Shown in pieces: positions 55,120 through 64,000 of a DNA stretch of 64,000 nt; the stretch's first letter is position 1; the number at the start of each line of letters is the position of its first letter. Origin of the DNA: Prado023 sp963714995 (GTDB taxonomy: Bacteria > Actinomycetota > Actinomycetes > S36-B12 > CAIYMF01); the NCBI GenBank assembly GCA_963714995.1, contig CAVQQP010000001.1, forward strand, positions 124,001-188,000, written 5' to 3'. The translations under genes and the position numbers were made by a program. The notes beneath the pieces were generated by a model, which saw only the letters and a list, made by a program, of their open reading frames with translations, ran no database searches and was not told the DNA's origin.

Positions 55120-55746
55120 CTAGGCGCTGCCGCCGCGCAGGGCGTCCAGGACCGCGTTGACGACGGCGTCCAGGGGGATTCGGCTGGTGTTGAGCACCAG
55201 GTCGTAGCGGTCGGGGAGCAGCGGGTCCCAGCCGTACAGGACCCGGGAGATGTCGGCGCGGACCTGGTCCTCGTGCACCTGCCGCTTGGCGGCCTGCTCG
55301 AGGGTGATCCCATCATCCTTGGCCGCGCGCTCGACACGGTCCTCCACGGCGCCGGTGAGCAGCACGTGCAGGGTGTTCGGGCGTTCGGCGAGGATGACGG
55401 CCCCGTTGCGACCGAGGACGACGCCACCCTCGTCGGCGTAGCTCCACACCGTGCGGTTGTTGTCCATGACCAGGTCGTACTTCTGGCGCTGGGTCGTGGC
55501 GACATCGCGTCCGTCGAAGCCGCCGTACGCGCCGCCCATGACGGAGAACACCTGCGCCAGCACGGCACCCTCCTCGTCGACCCCGGCCTTGCCGGCCTCG
55601 ATCGCCTCCGAGCTGAAGGCCTGCTGGTGGAACGGCAGGCCGAGGGCCTCGGCCACCTTGTGCCCCACGTAGTCGGCGCCGGAGCCGTAGTACTCGAAGA
55701 TCGTCACAACGGGCTTCGCAGTGCTGGTCGCCTCGGTCTCACTCAT
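55120..55746 (-). CDS. cytidylate-kinase-like family protein
   Basis: A 208-residue P-loop protein of the cytidylate kinase-like family (PF13189 type). The glycine-rich loop is FEYYGSGADYVGHKVAEALG without a lysine in the usual place. DLVMDNNRTVWSYADEGGVV, LGRNGAVIL, LHVLLTGAVEDRVERA and DRYDLVLNTSRIPLD complete the fold. In family members the middle section NLIREVAEKGNCVILGRGA-like is clear here as EGGVVLGRNGAVI. The substrate is unknown. It sits between GH3 and transketolase with its own upstream gap of 145 bases. Confidence 0.85.
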   Translation of the reverse strand: MSETEATSTAKPVVTIFEYYGSGADYVGHKVAEALGLPFHQQAFSSEAIEAGKAGVDEEGAVLAQVFSVMGGAYGGFDGRDVATTQRQKYDLVMDNNRTVWSYADEGGVVLGRNGAVILAERPNTLHVLLTGAVEDRVERAAKDDGITLEQAAKRQVHEDQVRADISRVLYGWDPLLPDRYDLVLNTSRIPLDAVVNAVLDALRGGSA

Positions 55747-55891
55747 CTCATTCTCCTTCGATCAGAAGTCCCTCTCGGTCGCCGCACGGGCCCGACGACA
55801 CGGCCTAGAACCTGTATAGGCGACCCGTGTTCGGCTGCATAGGGAGATGCCACTTGTTGCCGTGAATCGGGCCTTTCGCCCGCCGGCCCTG

Positions 55892-57968
55892 TCAGGCGCC
55901 GTGCCGGGCGATCTGCGCCTTGGCCGTGGCGAGGACCGCCTCGGGGGTGAAGCCGAACTTGGTCAGCAGCTCCTTGAGGGGGGCCGAGGCGCCGAAGGTC
56001 GACATCCCGATGATGGCGCCCTGCGGGGCGTAGCGCTCCCAGCCCAGGGTGGAGGCTTCCTCGACGACGACCCGGGCCTGCACGGAGTCCGGCAGCACCG
56101 ACTGCCGGTACGCCTCGTCCTGCCGGTCGAACAGTGCCCAGGACGGCATGCTCACGACCCGCGCGGGGATGCCCTCGGCGGTGAGCGCCTCGTAGGCGTC
56201 GACGACCAGCGCCACCTCGGAGCCCGACCCGATGAGGATCACCGCCGGGTCCTCCCCGCCGGGCGGGTCGGCCAGCACGTACGCGCCGCGGGCCAGGCCC
56301 GAGGCCGGGGCGTACGCCGTCCGGTCGAGGGTCGGCAGGGCCTGCCGGGACAGGAACATCGCAACGGGCTCGTGGCGCATCGGCATCACGACCCGCCATG
56401 CCTCGGCGACCTCGTTGGCGTCGGCCGGGCGGATGTCGACCAGCCCGGGCATGGCACGCAGGGACACGATCTGCTCCACCGGCTGGTGGGTCGGTCCGTC
56501 CTCGCCGACCCCGATCGAGTCGTGGGTGAACAGGTGGATCACCGGGATCTCCATCAGCGCCGAGAGCCGGATCGCCCCCCGCTGGAAGTCCGAGAAGATC
56601 AGGAAGCCGGACTGGTACGGCCGCACCTTGGACAGCGACAGGCCGTTGGCGATGCAGCCGGCAGCGTGCTCGCGGACCCCGAAGTGCAGGTTGCGGCCCG
56701 CCCACTGCGCCGGGCAGGAAGTCACCGGCGCCCTCGAAGGTCATCAGGGTCTTCGTCGACGGGGCCAGGTCGGACGAGCCGCCGACGAGCCAGGGCACGC
56801 GGGCGCCGACCGCGTTGAGCACCTTGCCGTTGGCCTCGCGGCCAGCCAGTCCCTTCGGGTCGGCCGGGAACGTCGGGATGTCGGCGTCCCAGTCCTCGGG
56901 CAGCGTGCGCTGCTGCATGTGCTCCAGCTCAGCGGCCAGCTCCGGGAACGACAGGCGGTAGGCGGCGAACCGGGTCTCCCACTCCTCGCGCAGCTTCCTG
57001 CCACGCGCACCGATCCCCGCAGCGAAGTGCGCGTACACCTCGTCGGGCACCAGGAACGTCTCGTCCTCGGGCCACCCGTAGAACCGCTTCGCCCCGCGGA
57101 TCTCCTCGACGCCCAGCGGCTCGCCGTGCGCCCCGTGGGTGCCCTCCTTGGTCGGGGCGCCGTAGCCGATGCGCGAGTCGACGATGATCAGCGTCGGGCG
57201 GTTCGCCTCGACCTTGAAGGCGCGGAACGCCCGGGCCAGCATGCGGCGGTCGTTGGCGTCGCCCACCCGGGTGACGTTCCAGCCCAGGCTGATGAACTTC
57301 GTGGCGATGTCGTCGGAGAAGGCCAGCGACGTGCTGCCCTCGATCGTGATCTCGTTGTTGTCGTAGATCCAGCACAGGTTGTCCAGCTGCAGGTGGCCGG
57401 CCAGGGAGGCGGCCTCCTGGGCCACGCCCTCCATCATGCAGCCGTCGCCGCCGATCGCGTAGACGTCGAAGTCGAACAGCTCGAAGCCCGGCCGGTTGAA
57501 CGTCGCGGCCTGCCACTTGGAGGCCATCGCCATGCCCACGCTCGTGGCGAACCCGGTGCCCAGCGGGCCGGTCGTGGCCTCCACGCCGGAGGTCCACCGG
57601 TACTCGGGGTGGCCGGGGCACTTGGAGTCCAGCTGCCGGAAGCCCTTGATGTCCTCGAGGGTGACCGACGGCTCGCCGAGGGTCTCGTAGGCGGGGTTCA
57701 CGGCCTTGACACCGGTCAGGTGCAGCAGCGAGTAGAGCAGGGTCGAGGCGTGCCCGGCGGAGAGCACGAAGCGGTCGCGGTTGGCCCAGATCGGGTTCTC
57801 CGGATCGAAGCGCAGGAACTCCTGCCAGAGGGTGTAGGCCACCGGTGCCAGCGCGATCGGGGTGCCCGGGTGCCCGGAGTTGGCTGCCTGGACCGCGTCC
57901 ATGGCCAGCGTCCGTATCGTGGCGACGGCCAGATCGTCGGGATCGGTGATGGCCATGGTGCTCGGCAT
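55892..57968 (-). CDS. tkt: transketolase, one frame break
   Basis: A thiamine-diphosphate enzyme of the pentose phosphate pathway. From ATG 57968 (MPSTMAITDPDDLAVATIRT; GGAG eight bases upstream) come SGHPGTPIALAPVAYTLW, GPLGTGFATSVGMAMASKW, and the TPP motif GGDGCMMEGVAQEAASLAGH...NNEITIEG. An extra G near 56715 shifts the frame at GDFLPGAVGG; the continuation is RNLHFGVREHAAGCIANGLS, then FTHDSIGVGEDGPTHQPVEQ. The Glu in FGVREH is the catalytic one for the pyrimidine domain. Corrected length is about 690 residues. No transaldolase is beside it, but gnd lies 4 kb away. Confidence 0.94.
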
Positions 57969-58116
57969 GGGGTGGGCTCCGTTCGTTGAGGGCTGCATCG
58001 GCTGTCGCGGCCGCGCCGTGCGGGCCGCGGCACCAGCGCTCCAGTCTGCCGTGCCGCGCCCTGCGATGGCGGCCGGTTGCCGGAAGTTCCACCACGTCCG
58101 GGCCGGCCGCGCAGCC

Positions 58117-59336
58117 CTACTGGGGGACAGCCCTGCCCGGGGTCAGCCTCGCCGATCCTGCAGCCGCGATCGCATCCGCCAGCACGTCCCGGACCGGGGT
58201 ACCGGTCCTGCGGGCCACCTCGGCGACGTCCTCGTACTCGGGCGTGGCCGAGGTGATCAGCCCCTCGCTGTGCCCGACCTTGATCCGCACCGTCCCGCCG
58301 GTGACCTCGACCGGGCGCCAGGTGCGCTCGAGCGCCCACTTGGTCACGATCTGCTCACGCAGGCCAAGCGTGGGGACGAGCGCGAAGATGCGGGAGCGCA
58401 CCTCGCCGACCCGCCCCGGCTCGACCAGCACGCCCAGGGTGTGCGCCGGACGGCCCTTCTTCATCAGGATCGGAGTCAGCCACGCGTCCGAGGCACCCAC
58501 GCCCAGCAGGTCGTCCAGCACGCTGGGCCAGACCCGTGGGTCGAGGTCGTCGACGTTGGCCTCGATCAGGACGGCCGCCCCGGGACCCGCACCTGCGCTG
58601 GGCGCTGTCGATGCTCCTGGGGTGCCGATCACGACGCGCACGACGTTGGCGCGCTCCGCGGGGTCGCGCGTTCCGGCCCCGACGCCGAACCCCGCCACGG
58701 TCAGGGCGGGCAGCTCCTCGCACGCCTCGGCCAGTCCGCGCACCAGGGCCATGCCGGTGGGGGTGGTCAGCTCGCCGCTGCCGCCGGCGCGGACCTGCCA
58801 GCCCTCGGCCAGCGCGAGGACCGCGGGAACCGGGACGGGGAGCTCCCCATGCGAGGTCCTGACCTGCCCGGAGCCCAGGGCGACCGGCCCGGCGCTGACC
58901 CGCGCGATGTCCAGGTCGTGCAGGGCCGCGCACACCCCGACGACGTCGGCGATGGAGTCCCAGGCGCCGACCTCGTGGAAGTGCACGTCGTCGACTGACA
59001 CCCCGTGGACTTGCGCCTCCGCCTGGGCCAGGGCTGCGAACACGTGGACCGCTCGGGTGCCGACATCCCCGGGCAGCGCCGCCTGCTCGATCATCGCCTG
59101 GATGTCGCGCCACCGGCGCGTGGGAAGGTCGTCGACGAGGAGCTCGATGTCGGCCTTGGTGGCCCGCAGCCCCGCCCGCCGGACCTGCGTGCACGCCGAT
59201 CCGCACGGTGCCGGGCATGACCGCGTCGACGGCGGCCTGGACGCGGTCCAGCGAGGCACCGGCGTCGAGGAGGGCGCCGAGCAGCATGTCGCCGGCGATC
59301 CCAGCGCCGGCATCGATCCAGCAGGTGCCGGGTCAC
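58117..59336 (-). CDS. larC: nickel-pincer cofactor biosynthesis protein LarC, two frame breaks
   Basis: LarC is the CTP-dependent nickel insertase for the nickel-pincer nucleotide (NPN). The GTG at 59336 overlaps the larB stop (GTGA). Reading needs one base removed at about 59325 (WIDAGAGIAGDMLLGALLDA) and one near 59190 (VRRAGLRATKADIELLVDDL). The rest is continuous: VHGVSVDDVHFHEVGAWDSI (His-rich metal segment), GELPVPVPAVLALAEGW, ELTTPTGMALVRGLAEACE and LIEANVDDLDPRVWPSVLDDL. Both breaks are insertions. Length after correction is about 405 residues, as in the family. Confidence 0.88.
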
Positions 59337-60041
59337 GTCGCCACCGGTCCCCGGGGGGCGGCGATCTGCGCGGCGAGGTGCCCGGCGCCGTAGCCGTTGT
59401 CGATGTTGACCACCGCCACCCCGGGGGCGCAGGAGTTGAGCATGGCCAGCAGGGCGGCCAGCCCTTCGAACGCCGCCCCGTACCCCACCGAGGTGGGCAC
59501 GGCGATGACCGGCGCCGGCACGAGCCCGGCGACGACGCTGGGCAGGGCACCGTCCATGCCGGCCACCACGACGACCACGTCGGCGCTGCGCAGCAGGTCC
59601 AGGCGTCCCAGCACGCGGTGCAGCCCGGCCACGCCGACATCGAGGACCAGCTCGGCGCGACGGCCGAGGTGGGCGGCCACCAGCAGCGCCTCGCGGGCAA
59701 CAGGCAGGTCGGAGGTGCCGGCCGCAGCGACGACCACGAGTCCACCGGTCGGCTCGGGGGGCGTCGGCGGCCACATCACCAGCCGCGCCACCTCATCGTG
59801 ACGGGCGTCGGGCAGCTCGGCCCGGATGGCCTCGACATGCTCGGGTGCGCACCGGGTGAACAGGGTCGGCGTTCCCCGCTCCCGCACCGCGCCGGCGATC
59901 GCACGGACCTGGTCGGCGGTCTTCGGCTCGCAGTAGACCGCCTCCGGGTAGCCCCGCCGGCGCCGCCCGGTCGTGGTCCAGCTCGGCGATACCGCCGAGG
60001 TCGGTCAGTGCCGCCGGGGCCTGCCAGGGAAGCTCAGCCAT
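59333..60041 (-). CDS. larB: NPN biosynthesis carboxylase LarB, one frame break
   Basis: LarB carboxylates nicotinic acid adenine dinucleotide and cleaves it, giving pyridinium-3,5-biscarboxylate mononucleotide. It starts MAELPWQAPAALTDLGGIAE at ATG 60041, then LDHDRA, and after an inserted base near 59965 continues RRGYPEAVYCEPKTADQVRA and AIAGAVRERGTPTLFTR. The PurE-like core has VVVAAAGTSDLPVAREALLV, LDVGVAGLHRVLGRLD, VVAGMDGALPSVVAGLV and AVPTSVGYGAAFEGLAALLA. Corrected length is about 235 residues. The ATG lies inside the 3' end of larE. Confidence 0.88.
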
Positions 60042-60950
60042 GGGGGCGTGACCAGCGGGAGGGTGAAGGCGCCGGACTGGATGCCCGCCACGTCCAGGGC
60101 GACGAACCGGAACCCCGCGGATCGCACGGCCTGGTGGATCAGCGCGCGGGTGGGCTCGGTTACCGCACGCACCAGGTCGGCGGCGGGCAGCTCGATGCGG
60201 GCGACGTCACCGTGGTGACGCACCCGCGAGTCGGGGAAGCCGAGGGCGCGCAGCGCTGACTCCGCCGCCTCGACCTGGCGGAGCTTCTCCGGGGTGACCT
60301 CCTCGAAGTGCGGGATCCGGGACGCCAGGCATGGGGCGGCCGGCTTGTCCGCGCTGGCCAGGCCGCAGCTCCCGGGCGACGGCGCGCACGTCCGCCTTCG
60401 TCAGGCCGGCGTCCGCCAGCGGCCGCAGCACCTGGTGGCTGCTCGCCGCCCGGGAACCAGGCCGGTCCGGGCGAACCGTGTCGTCGGCGTTCTCGCCGTA
60501 GGCCACCGCGGAGAGCCCATACCTGGCCGCGACCTCGTCGGAGATCCGGGTGAACAACTCGTCCTTGCAGTGGAAGCAGCGGTCCGGCCCGTTGGCGCGG
60601 TAGGCGGGGTTGTCCCCCTCGTGGGTGACGACCTCGACGACGGGCACCCCGATGTCCGCGGCCACCGCACGCGCGGCCCGGTGCTCGTCCGCGGCCAGGC
60701 TGGCCGAGACCCCGATGATGGCCAGGGTGCGGCCCGGGCCGAGGGCACGTGCCGCCAGCGCGAGCAGGACCGACGAGTCGACTCCCCCGGAGAACGCGAC
60801 GCCGAGCCGGCGCTGCGGCCCGATCACAGCGGCAACCCGCTGCGCGGCACGCTCGCTGGGGGCCGACAGCGGCCGGTTCCACGCGCCGTCGAGCGGCGAT
60901 CCCTCGACGAGTGCGGGCGCATCGCTCGCGGCTTGCGGTCTCACCGTCAC
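60005..60950 (-). CDS. larE: ATP-dependent sacrificial sulfur transferase LarE, one frame break
   Basis: LarE donates sulfur from a cysteine or cluster to the pyridinium ring. GTG 60950 (VTVRPQAASDAPALVEGSPL) has GAGGAGG nine bases upstream. The PP-loop is VAFSGGVDSSVLLALAARAL. FHCKDELFTRISDEVAARYG and GLSAVAYGENADDT follow, then RPDRPGSRAASSHQVLRPLA. One inserted C near 60370 shifts the frame, which then resumes GLASADKPAAPCLASRIPHF with the Cys of PCLASRIP. That Cys is the sacrificial sulfur donor in characterised LarE. The end overlaps larB. Confidence 0.88.
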
Positions 60951-60964
60951 GGCGATGCCTCCTC

Positions 60965-61026
60965 TCGATCCAGTGTCCACTCGATCCTGGTGTCCACGAC
61001 AACGAGCGTCGGGTGGATACCCACCC
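60965..61026 (-). promoter_or_regulatory. direct repeats and palindrome upstream of larE
   Basis: Two near-identical 16/17-base repeats, TCGATCCAGTGTCCAC (60965-60980) and TCGATCCTGGTGTCCAC (60981-60997), adjoin each other. Further upstream is GGGTGGATACCCACCC (61011-61026), a perfect palindrome with a four-base centre. Together they lie 15-76 bases before the larE start and look like operator sites for a regulator. Confidence 0.5.
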
Positions 61027-61029
61027 TGC

Positions 61030-61092
61030 CGCAGCACCCCGCCCGCTGCCAACCGGATGGCCCGGGCGGGCCGCGACGGGAGGGGTGCTGCG
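61030..61092 (-). terminator. terminator-like hairpin after the mutarotase gene
   Basis: CGCAGCACCCC (61030-61040) and GGGGTGCTGCG (61082-61092) pair perfectly over 11 bases; the 41-base loop holds a smaller GCCCGGGCGGGC stem. It begins 26 bases past the mutarotase stop, separating that unit from the lar operon. Confidence 0.55.
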
Positions 61093-61117
61093 CGTGTGGT
61101 CAGCAGGGTCAGCGGGG

Positions 61118-62011
61118 TCAGCTGCTGGGCCGCACCACGACCGTCGCGCTCATGACGTGTGCTGCCCCGGGGGCGAGGGTGACGGGATCATCGAGCACGT
61201 TGCACGTCTCGACGCACACCATCTGGGTCCACTCGTCGTCACCGAAGTCCCCCATGGCGGCGGCCTTGGCCACCCACGGGTTCCAGACGACGGCGTTGGC
61301 CGAGCCCCCGGCGAGGACCTCAAGGGTGCGCCCGCCGGCCGGGTCCTCGATGAGGATCGTCCCGGGCTGCTGGTACACCCGGTCGGTCTCGCCGACGATG
61401 AAGAGGGGCTCCCCCTCCGCGGCCGATGGCCCCATGCCCGCCAGTCGGTCGAGGTACCCGCTGCCCTCGAGCCCGCGGATCGTGACCGTGCGGACGTCCG
61501 CCACGGCCAGGTAGGTGTGGAACGCCTCCTGGAAGGTGATGGGCTGCGCACCGGTGTTGGTCACCTCGAGGGCGAGGGTCAACGCGGGACCCACCGTCAC
61601 CGTCATCCGAGCCCGGAAGGGGTGCGGCCAGGTGGACGCCAGGTCTGCGGGGACGTCGGCGTCGGTCAGCGTGAGGTCCAGGACCACGTCCTGGCCCTCC
61701 TCGCGGGCCCCGGTCAACGTCCATGGCACGATCCGGGCGAACCCGTGCAACGGGCCGGCACCCTCGGGCTGTGGGCCGAACCACGGGAAGCAGACCGGGA
61801 CCCCGCCGCGCAGCGGCGTCCCGGGCTCGAAGGCGCTGCGCTCGCTCATCCAGATCACGGGGTCCGCGGCCTGCGGCGCCCACGCGGTGACGTGCGCGCC
61901 CTGCAGGTGGACCTCGGCTGAGCCGGCGGGCCCGGAGACGACCAGCCGGTCGAGGCCGCCCTTCCCGGGCTCGGCGGTGACCGAGTCCGGGAGGGACACG
62001 AGGCGGGCCAT
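61118..62011 (-). CDS. D-hexose-6-phosphate mutarotase (aldose epimerase family)
   Basis: A 297-residue galactose-mutarotase-fold enzyme of the YeaD/hexose-6-phosphate branch. The start is ATG 62011 (MARLVSLPDSVTAEPGKGGL). VHLQGAHVTAWAPQ, RGGVPVCFPWFGPQ, GFARIVPWTL, and FHTYLAVADVRTVTIRGLEG fit that family, with a catalytic His in the FHTY segment and Glu in the DEWTQMVCVET region. It interconverts glucose-6-phosphate anomers, matching gnd two bases upstream in the same operon (gnd TGA, then ATG). Confidence 0.92.
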   Translation of the reverse strand: MARLVSLPDSVTAEPGKGGLDRLVVSGPAGSAEVHLQGAHVTAWAPQAADPVIWMSERSAFEPGTPLRGGVPVCFPWFGPQPEGAGPLHGFARIVPWTLTGAREEGQDVVLDLTLTDADVPADLASTWPHPFRARMTVTVGPALTLALEVTNTGAQPITFQEAFHTYLAVADVRTVTIRGLEGSGYLDRLAGMGPSAAEGEPLFIVGETDRVYQQPGTILIEDPAGGRTLEVLAGGSANAVVWNPWVAKAAAMGDFGDDEWTQMVCVETCNVLDDPVTLAPGAAHVMSATVVVRPSS

Positions 62012-62013
62012 GG

Positions 62014-63496
62014 TCAGGCCTCGATCTCGGTGCGGTCGCCCGTCCACAGCGTGTGGAACGTGCCGGTCGCGGTCGACGCGGCGGTAGGTGTGGGCGCCGA
62101 AGAAGTCGCGCAGCCCCTGGATCAGGGCGGCGGGCAGCCGCTCGGCGCGCAGCCCGTCGTAGTAGGACAGCGCCGAGGCGAACGCCGGGATCGGGATGCC
62201 CAGTTCGGGCTGCCGGTGACCACGACCCGCCGCCAGCGTCGACGCCCGTCTCCGATCGCGTCGCGGAAGTACGGGTCGGCCAGCAGCAGTCGGCAGGTCC
62301 GGCTCGCTCGTCGTACGCCTCGGTGATCCGGTTGAGGAACTCCGCGCGGATGATGCAGCCGCCGCGCCAGATGCGTGGCCATCGCGCCGCGGTCGATGTC
62401 CCAGCCGTACTCCTCGCTGGCCGGCCGCGATCTGGTCGAAGCCCTGCGCGTAGGCGACGATCTTCGACGCGTACAGCGCCTGGCGGACGTCCTCGATGAA
62501 CGCCGGCCCGTCCGTGACGGCCCATGCCGCCGCGTGCGCGGGCAGCACGCCGGCGGCGGCCGTGCGCTGCGGCACCGAGCCGGACAGCGCGCGGGCGAAG
62601 ACCGCCTCGGCGATGCCGGTGACCGGCACGCCCAGGTCGAGCGCGGTCTGGACGGTCCAGCGGCCGGTGCCCTTCTGCTCGGCCTCGTCGACGATCACGT
62701 CGACGAACGGCTTGCCGGTCTCGGCGTCGGCCTGGGCGCAGCACCTCGGCGGTGATCTCGATCAGGAACGATCCGAGGTCGCCGGCGTTCCACTCCGCGA
62801 AGATCGTCGGCGATCTCCGCCGGCGTCGCGCCCAGGCCCGTCGCGCAGCAGGTCGTAGGCCTCGCGCGATCAGCTGCATGTCGGCGTACTCGATGCCGTT
62901 GTGCACCATCTTCACGAAGTGCCCGGCGCCGTCGGGGCCGACGTGCGTGCAGCACGGGCACGCCGTCGACCATGCGCGGCGATCTCCTCGAGCATCGGGC
63001 CCAGCGACTCGTAGGACTCGGCGGGCCCGCCCGGCATGATGCGACGGGCCCGTTGCAGCGCGCCCTCCTCGCCGCCGGAGATGCCCGCGCCGACGAAGTG
63101 CAGGCCCGCGCTCGCGCAGCGCCGCCTCGCGGCGGCGGGTGTCGGTGAAGTGCGCGTTGCCGCCGTCGATGATGATGTCGCCCGGCTCGAGCAGCGGCGG
63201 CGAGCTCGTCGATCACCGCGTCGGTCGGGCCCGCCGGCCTTGACCATGATGAGCACCCGGCGCGGCCGCTCCAGCGCGGCGACGAACTCCTCGACGGTCT
63301 CGCGGCGGACGAACGTGCCCTCGGCGCCGTGCTCGGCGACCAGCGCGTCGGTGCGCGCCGTGGTCCGGTTGTGCAGCGCGACGGTGTAGCCGTGGCGGGC
63401 GAAGTTGCGGGCGAGGTTGCTGCCCATCACGGCGAGGCCGGTGACGCCGATCTGGGCGGTGCCGGTGCGGGAGCTGACGGGGGTGGGGGTGGTCAT
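62014..63496 (-). CDS. gnd: 6-phosphogluconate dehydrogenase, dense run of one-base insertions
   Basis: The NADP-dependent oxidative decarboxylation step of the pentose phosphate pathway. ATG 63496 reads MTTPTPVSSRTGTAQIGVTG with GLAVMGSNLARNFARHG and LHNRTTARTDALV. From about 63235 on, the frame breaks repeatedly, yet conserved words continue: MVKAGG, HFVGAGISGGEEGAL, GHFVKMVHNGIEYADMQLIA, DLGSFLIEITAEVLR, WTVQTALDLGVPVTGIAEAV, and the end ELGIPIPAFASALSYYDGLR with HTYRRVDRD. At least twelve breaks are each explained by one extra G or C. Net span exceeds a 488-residue gene by about 16 bases. Flanks are clean. Confidence 0.85.
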
Positions 63497-63620
63497 CAGG
63501 GGTCACTGTCCTTCGAGTGTGGAGGGTTCGGTGGGTGGGACGTGAGGTCGGCCTCACGGCCGGGGGGGGACGGCCGGACGCCGGCTGGGGGCGGATGTCC
63601 CGCCCCCAGCCGGGCCCAGG

Positions 63621-64000
63621 TCAGGCGGTCGCGGCCGAGGCGTCGGTGGCCTCGCGGGTGGCCCGGCGGGCGGCGATCTCGCTGACGATGTCGCGGTACA
63701 CCTTGTCGGTCAGCGGGTAGAACCACATGACCAGCAGCGACACCAGGATGAACCCTGCGGTCAGCAGGCCGGTGGCCAGCTGGACTCCGTGGATGGCGTC
63801 CGCGCTCTGGGTCTCGCCAGCCTTGGCAGCTGCCGAGTTGAAGCCGACGAAGCCCAGGGCGAAGGCACCTGCGGCGCCGCCGATGGCCTGGCCCATCTTG
63901 CGGGTGAAGGAGAACATCGCGTAGGTGGTGCCCTCGGTGCGGATCCCGGTCTTCCACTCGCCGTACTCGACGGTGTCGGCCTCCAGAGCCCACATCAGGG
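63621..64000 (-). CDS. GPH-family sugar:cation symporter (C-terminal part, truncated by window)
   Basis: About 126 C-terminal residues of a major-facilitator-like glycoside-pentoside-hexuronide:cation symporter are seen; the N-terminus lies beyond 64000. LMWALEADTVEYGEWKTGIR with the D-x-V-E-Y-G-E-W signature and SFTRKMGQAIGGAAGAFALG are typical, and the last two helices (ATGLLTAGFILVSLLVMWFY) precede a charged tail YPLTDKVYRDIVSEIAARRA. Its stop is 124 bases before the gnd start. It probably imports a glycoside or pentose used by the pathway enzymes nearby. Confidence 0.88.
   Translation of the reverse strand, partial: LMWALEADTVEYGEWKTGIRTEGTTYAMFSFTRKMGQAIGGAAGAFALGFVGFNSAAAKAGETQSADAIHGVQLATGLLTAGFILVSLLVMWFYPLTDKVYRDIVSEIAARRATREATDASAATA

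Noticed and set aside
62014..63496. Programmed frameshifting in gnd
   Set aside because: A dozen or more slips in one metabolic gene have no precedent, and no slippery heptamer with downstream structure is seen at the breaks.

Overview
The window is very GC-rich DNA (mostly coding, short intergenic gaps, strong G/C third-position preference) from a high-GC Gram-positive actinobacterium. Gene content and order point to Micrococcales and most probably the Cellulomonadaceae (Cellulomonas or Actinotalea-like). Signs of this are the order eno-ftsB-DUF501-ppx, glmU-tdk-prs-rplY-pth with mfd nearby, metG-tatD-rsmA-ispE, and a glp(moeA)-rimJ-sepX block facing 5-formyl-THF cyclo-ligase and an FmdB/Ruc gene. 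This is inference from family knowledge; no database search was possible. Almost everything is chromosomal housekeeping. I see no prophage, IS element, CRISPR array or defence island.

Layout. 0-5 kb: the 5' part of a GlmL-like gene, a sugar-binding lipoprotein, msrA coupled to an SGNH hydrolase, DUF4287, and a lysophospholipase-type hydrolase. 5-12.2 kb (minus strand): Bax-inhibitor-1, a tRNA with a UAA anticodon, def, an ACT-domain regulator, ppx, DUF501, ftsB, eno, mazG and a SurA-like lipoprotein. 12-21.7 kb (minus): mfd, cysQ, pth, rplY, prs, tdk, glmU, tRNA-Gln. 21.7-28.6 kb: an overlapping TetR-MarR pair, an ABC-F ATPase, manA, ispE, and a secreted purple-acid-phosphatase-like enzyme. 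28.9-36.5 kb: rsmA, tatD, metG, rsmI, a PMT-family mannosyltransferase and a WS/DGAT. 36.7-43.6 kb: tRNA-Ala, sepX, rimJ, glp, 5-FCL, ruc with a CIRCE-like operator, an orphan SAF protein, mscL, a small conserved protein and PAC2. 43.7-52.6 kb: a DrrAB-like exporter, a secreted nuclease, an AzgA-type purine permease, an ArsB/NhaD permease, and a cysteine desulfurase with a DsrE partner. 52.9-64 kb: GH3 glycosidase, a cytidylate-kinase-like protein, transketolase, larE-larB-larC (nickel-pincer cofactor synthesis), a hexose-6-phosphate mutarotase, gnd and the end of a GPH sugar symporter.

Several sets work together. Pentose phosphate and sugar handling sit at the right end (tkt, mutarotase, gnd, GPH symporter, GH3). 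PRPP, UDP-GlcNAc and tRNA-recycling genes lie in the glmU-to-pth run. The glp/sepX pair belongs to actinobacterial divisome biology, and the CIRCE-ruc unit to heat-shock proteostasis.

Quality note. At least 14 conserved genes are split by single-base frame changes. Most are one-base insertions. gnd carries a dozen or more, and the desulfurase/DsrE pair also shows deletions. Protein-level conservation continues straight through the breaks, and essential genes (metG, def-linked ACT gene, tkt) are hit, so I read these as sequencing or assembly errors and annotate whole genes across them.
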